A program made the position numbers and the translations under genes. A stretch of 64,000 nucleotides of DNA from Stenotrophomonas sp. ESTM1D_MKCIP4_1. Lineage in GTDB: Bacteria > Pseudomonadota > Gammaproteobacteria > Xanthomonadales > Xanthomonadaceae. How positions within the stretch are numbered: position 1 is the first letter of the stretch; each line of letters begins with the position of its first letter. The notes under the pieces were generated by a model. The model worked only from the letters and a program-made list of their open reading frames with translations, was not told the origin of the DNA and ran no database searches. The stretch is taken from NCBI RefSeq assembly GCF_003086895.1, contig NZ_CP026004.1, positions 1,586,731 through 1,650,730 on the forward strand. Reading direction: 5' to 3'. This document shows positions 62,135 to 64,000 of the stretch, piece by piece.

Positions 62135-64000
62135 TCATCCGTGCTCGAAGCGTAGCGGCTGGCCACCCATCGCCGGGTCGCTGGTGCCGGGGCGACCATC
62201 TTCGGCGCGGCCGGCCAGGCGCAGTTCGCTGTCACCGGCCACCACGTGCAGGTCATACCAACCGCTGGTGGGCGCCGCGTCCCAGGCCAGCGTGGTCTCC
62301 ACCCCAGCGGCCAGGATCAGCGTCTGCTCAGGCATGTGCCCGGCGTAGGCACCGCCTCGCACACGGATCGACTGCGCTGCACCGCTGGCATTGCGCAGCG
62401 TCAACCGCAGCTGGCCCTCGATCGGGTCAACCTGCGCGTGCAGCACCGGCGCACCGGCAGCGCCGCGGAAGTGCCGGTGGAAGCCGTTCGGGCCCAGCAG
62501 CCAGAGATCGTAGCGGCCCTGGGCATCCAGCGCCCACCGGTCCTGCAGCGGCGCGTCCGGCGCCACGGTATAGCGGCGCGGCAGGTCCGTCAGGCGAAGC
62601 CGGTCATAGACGTGCAGTACGCTGGCTGCGCCGTCGCAGGAAAACTGCAGGCGGATGCTGTCTGCGGCAATCGCCGCCACCTGCGCCTGCGGGCGATACG
62701 GCAGGGCGCGTGCAGGACGCGTGCCCGCTTCCTGGCGTGCCGCCAGCAGGCCTGCAGGCAGTGCAGGCACGGTGCGCCCGGGCAGGGCCGCGGCGCGCGC
62801 AGCGGTGGCACTGACATCGGGCAGATTGCGCACGAACGGACGGGTATCGCGCTGGGCAAAGTCGAAGGCATTGGTCAGGTCGCCACACACGGCGCGGCGC
62901 CATGGCGAGATGTCCGGCGCGGGCACGCCGAAGCGGCGCTCGATCAGCCGCAGCACCGAAGTATGGTCATACACCTGCGAATCGACCCAGCCGCCGCGGC
63001 TCCAGGGCGAGATCACATACAGCGGCACGCGCGGGCCCAGGCCATACGGGCGGCCGCGCAGTTCGGCAGCGTCGGACTTCTCGTCGCCCGGCGCCGGGTG
63101 CTGGTGGTACTCGCCGTCGGTGCTCACCGACGACGCACCGGCCCAGCCGCCATCGGGTGTTGCCGACGGCGGCGCGGGCGGCGGCACGTGGTCGAAGAAA
63201 CCGTCGTTCTCATCGAACATCAGCAGCAGCGCGGTGCGGCTCCACACCTCCGGGTCGGCGGTCAGCGCGTCCAGCACGCGCGCGGTGTAGGCCGCGCCCT
63301 GGGCCGGACTGGAAGGCCCAGGGTGCTCGCTGCCGGCGGCATCGGCGATGATGAAGCTGACCTGCGGCAGGCGGCCGTCGATGGCGTCCTGGCGCAGCTG
63401 GGCCAACCCGCGCGTGCTGACGCCACGTTTGCGCAGCGCGGCATCGTGTCCCGGTGCGCCGCTGTAGGCCTGGCGGAACGTCTCGAAGCCGGCCAACGGG
63501 TTGTCGGTGAAGTTGTCGGCCATGTCCTGGTATATCTGCCAGGAGACACCTGCCTGCTGCAGCCGCTCCACATAGCTGGTCCACCGGTAGGACTGCGGAT
63601 GACCGCCGTGCTCGGGGAAGTTGTCATGCGAGTTGGCGATCACCGGACCGCCGGCGCGGGCGAAGGCGTCGTTGTGGCCGGTCCACAGGAATACCCGGTT
63701 CGGGTTGGTACCGGCCTGCATGGCGCAGTGGTAGGCATCGCAGATCGTGAATGCTTCGGCCAGGGCGAACTGGAAAGGCAGGTCGGCGCGCTGGAAGTAG
63801 CCCATCGCGTGGTTCTGCTTGGCCATCGGCCAGTGCCCCATGCGGCCGTGGTCCCAGGCGCGCTGTGCATCGGGCCAGGTGTGCGGGGTGCCTTCCACGC
63901 GCATGTAACCGAAGTGTGCGGCCGTATCCAGCGCGAAGGGCGCGATCGCGCGTTGCCCGCTGGCATCGGGCTGCAGCCAGAGGCTGCGCGGGCCATCCGC
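62135..64000 (-). CDS. phosphocholine-specific phospholipase C, 5' end outside the window
   Basis: The last 621 residues are visible; the frame stays open to the right edge, so the true start lies beyond it. The catalytic part is of the acid phosphatase/phospholipase C superfamily: TNPNRVFLWTGHND, SYRWTSYVERLQQAGVSWQIYQD, LMFDENDGFFDHVPPPAPP, VPLYVISPWSRGGWVDSQVYDHTSVLRLIERRFGV. Two C-terminal beta domains follow (VLHVYDRLRLTDLPRRYTV; ETTLAWDAAPTSGWYDLHVV), as in the TIGR03396 enzymes PlcH/PlcN. It should be an exported enzyme that splits phosphatidylcholine or sphingomyelin. The N-terminal signal cannot be seen. Confidence 0.9.
   Translation of the reverse strand, partial: ADGPRSLWLQPDASGQRAIAPFALDTAAHFGYMRVEGTPHTWPDAQRAWDHGRMGHWPMAKQNHAMGYFQRADLPFQFALAEAFTICDAYHCAMQAGTNPNRVFLWTGHNDAFARAGGPVIANSHDNFPEHGGHPQSYRWTSYVERLQQAGVSWQIYQDMADNFTDNPLAGFETFRQAYSGAPGHDAALRKRGVSTRGLAQLRQDAIDGRLPQVSFIIADAAGSEHPGPSSPAQGAAYTARVLDALTADPEVWSRTALLLMFDENDGFFDHVPPPAPPSATPDGGWAGASSVSTDGEYHQHPAPGDEKSDAAELRGRPYGLGPRVPLYVISPWSRGGWVDSQVYDHTSVLRLIERRFGVPAPDISPWRRAVCGDLTNAFDFAQRDTRPFVRNLPDVSATAARAAALPGRTVPALPAGLLAARQEAGTRPARALPYRPQAQVAAIAADSIRLQFSCDGAASVLHVYDRLRLTDLPRRYTVAPDAPLQDRWALDAQGRYDLWLLGPNGFHRHFRGAAGAPVLHAQVDPIEGQLRLTLRNASGAAQSIRVRGGAYAGHMPEQTLILAAGVETTLAWDAAPTSGWYDLHVVAGDSELRLAGRAEDGRPGTSDPAMGGQPLRFEHG

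Overview
This window is chromosomal DNA with high G+C content from a gammaproteobacterium of the Xanthomonadaceae, most likely Stenotrophomonas (S. maltophilia complex). Three things point there: the protein sequences (LexA, RecA and PyrG closely resemble the Xanthomonas forms as I remember them), the palindromic SOS box TTAGTAGTAATACTACTAA before lexA, and many GTAG-type palindromic repeats of the kind described in S. maltophilia as SMAG elements. Almost all of the window is core genome; I see no prophage, transposase, integrase, CRISPR array or obvious island.

Layout. 1-5.4 kb: tRNA-Leu, a TraB/GumN-like protein, a stand-alone BLUF photoreceptor, a TviB-like nucleotide-sugar dehydrogenase, an FMN-binding glutamate-synthase-like protein and a GNAT acetyltransferase. 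5.4-19 kb: redox and stress genes (flavoprotein, FKBP lipoprotein, TrhO-like protein, YhbW-like monooxygenase, PNPOx-like protein), ExoD with a CorC/HlyC-type membrane protein, the DUF47-Pit phosphate pair, an S10 peptidase, a GNAT protein and parE. 19-31 kb: the conserved run pyrG-kdsA-(two paralogous membrane genes)-eno-ftsB-ispD-ispF-truD, then smr, then surE-pcm-yqaA-nlpD. rpoS, which follows nlpD in enterics, is absent. 31-39 kb: yhbY divergent from rlmE-ftsH, two orphan genes, then folP-miaA-hfq-hflX. 39-49 kb: kgtP-like permease, pncC, a UbiB-family kinase, a tandem repeat array, lexA-recA-recX, alaS, csrA and tRNA-Ser. 49-57 kb (minus strand): a TonB-dependent receptor (TBDR) coupled to a DUF1684 lipoprotein, an exported two-domain OsmC-like protein, and a second TBDR whose promoter overlaps a Zur-box-like sequence. 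57-64 kb: a full-length Lhr helicase and a phosphocholine-type phospholipase C cut by the right edge.

The genes work in recognisable groups: SOS control (lexA, recA, recX), post-transcriptional control (hfq, csrA, Smr, YhbY, RlmE), isoprenoid and LPS precursor synthesis (ispD, ispF, kdsA), protein damage and repair (pcm, ftsH) and envelope import (TBDRs). Intergenic space is dominated by two families of palindromic repeats, mostly at gene 3' ends and between convergent genes.

I did not find a clearly new multi-gene system. The most interesting leads are the exported OsmC-like protein beside a putative Zur-controlled receptor, the operator-promoter arrangement that predicts a leaderless lexA mRNA, the four-unit repeat array before lexA, the pair of paralogous membrane proteins between kdsA and eno, and a TraB-family protein that has lost both family histidines.
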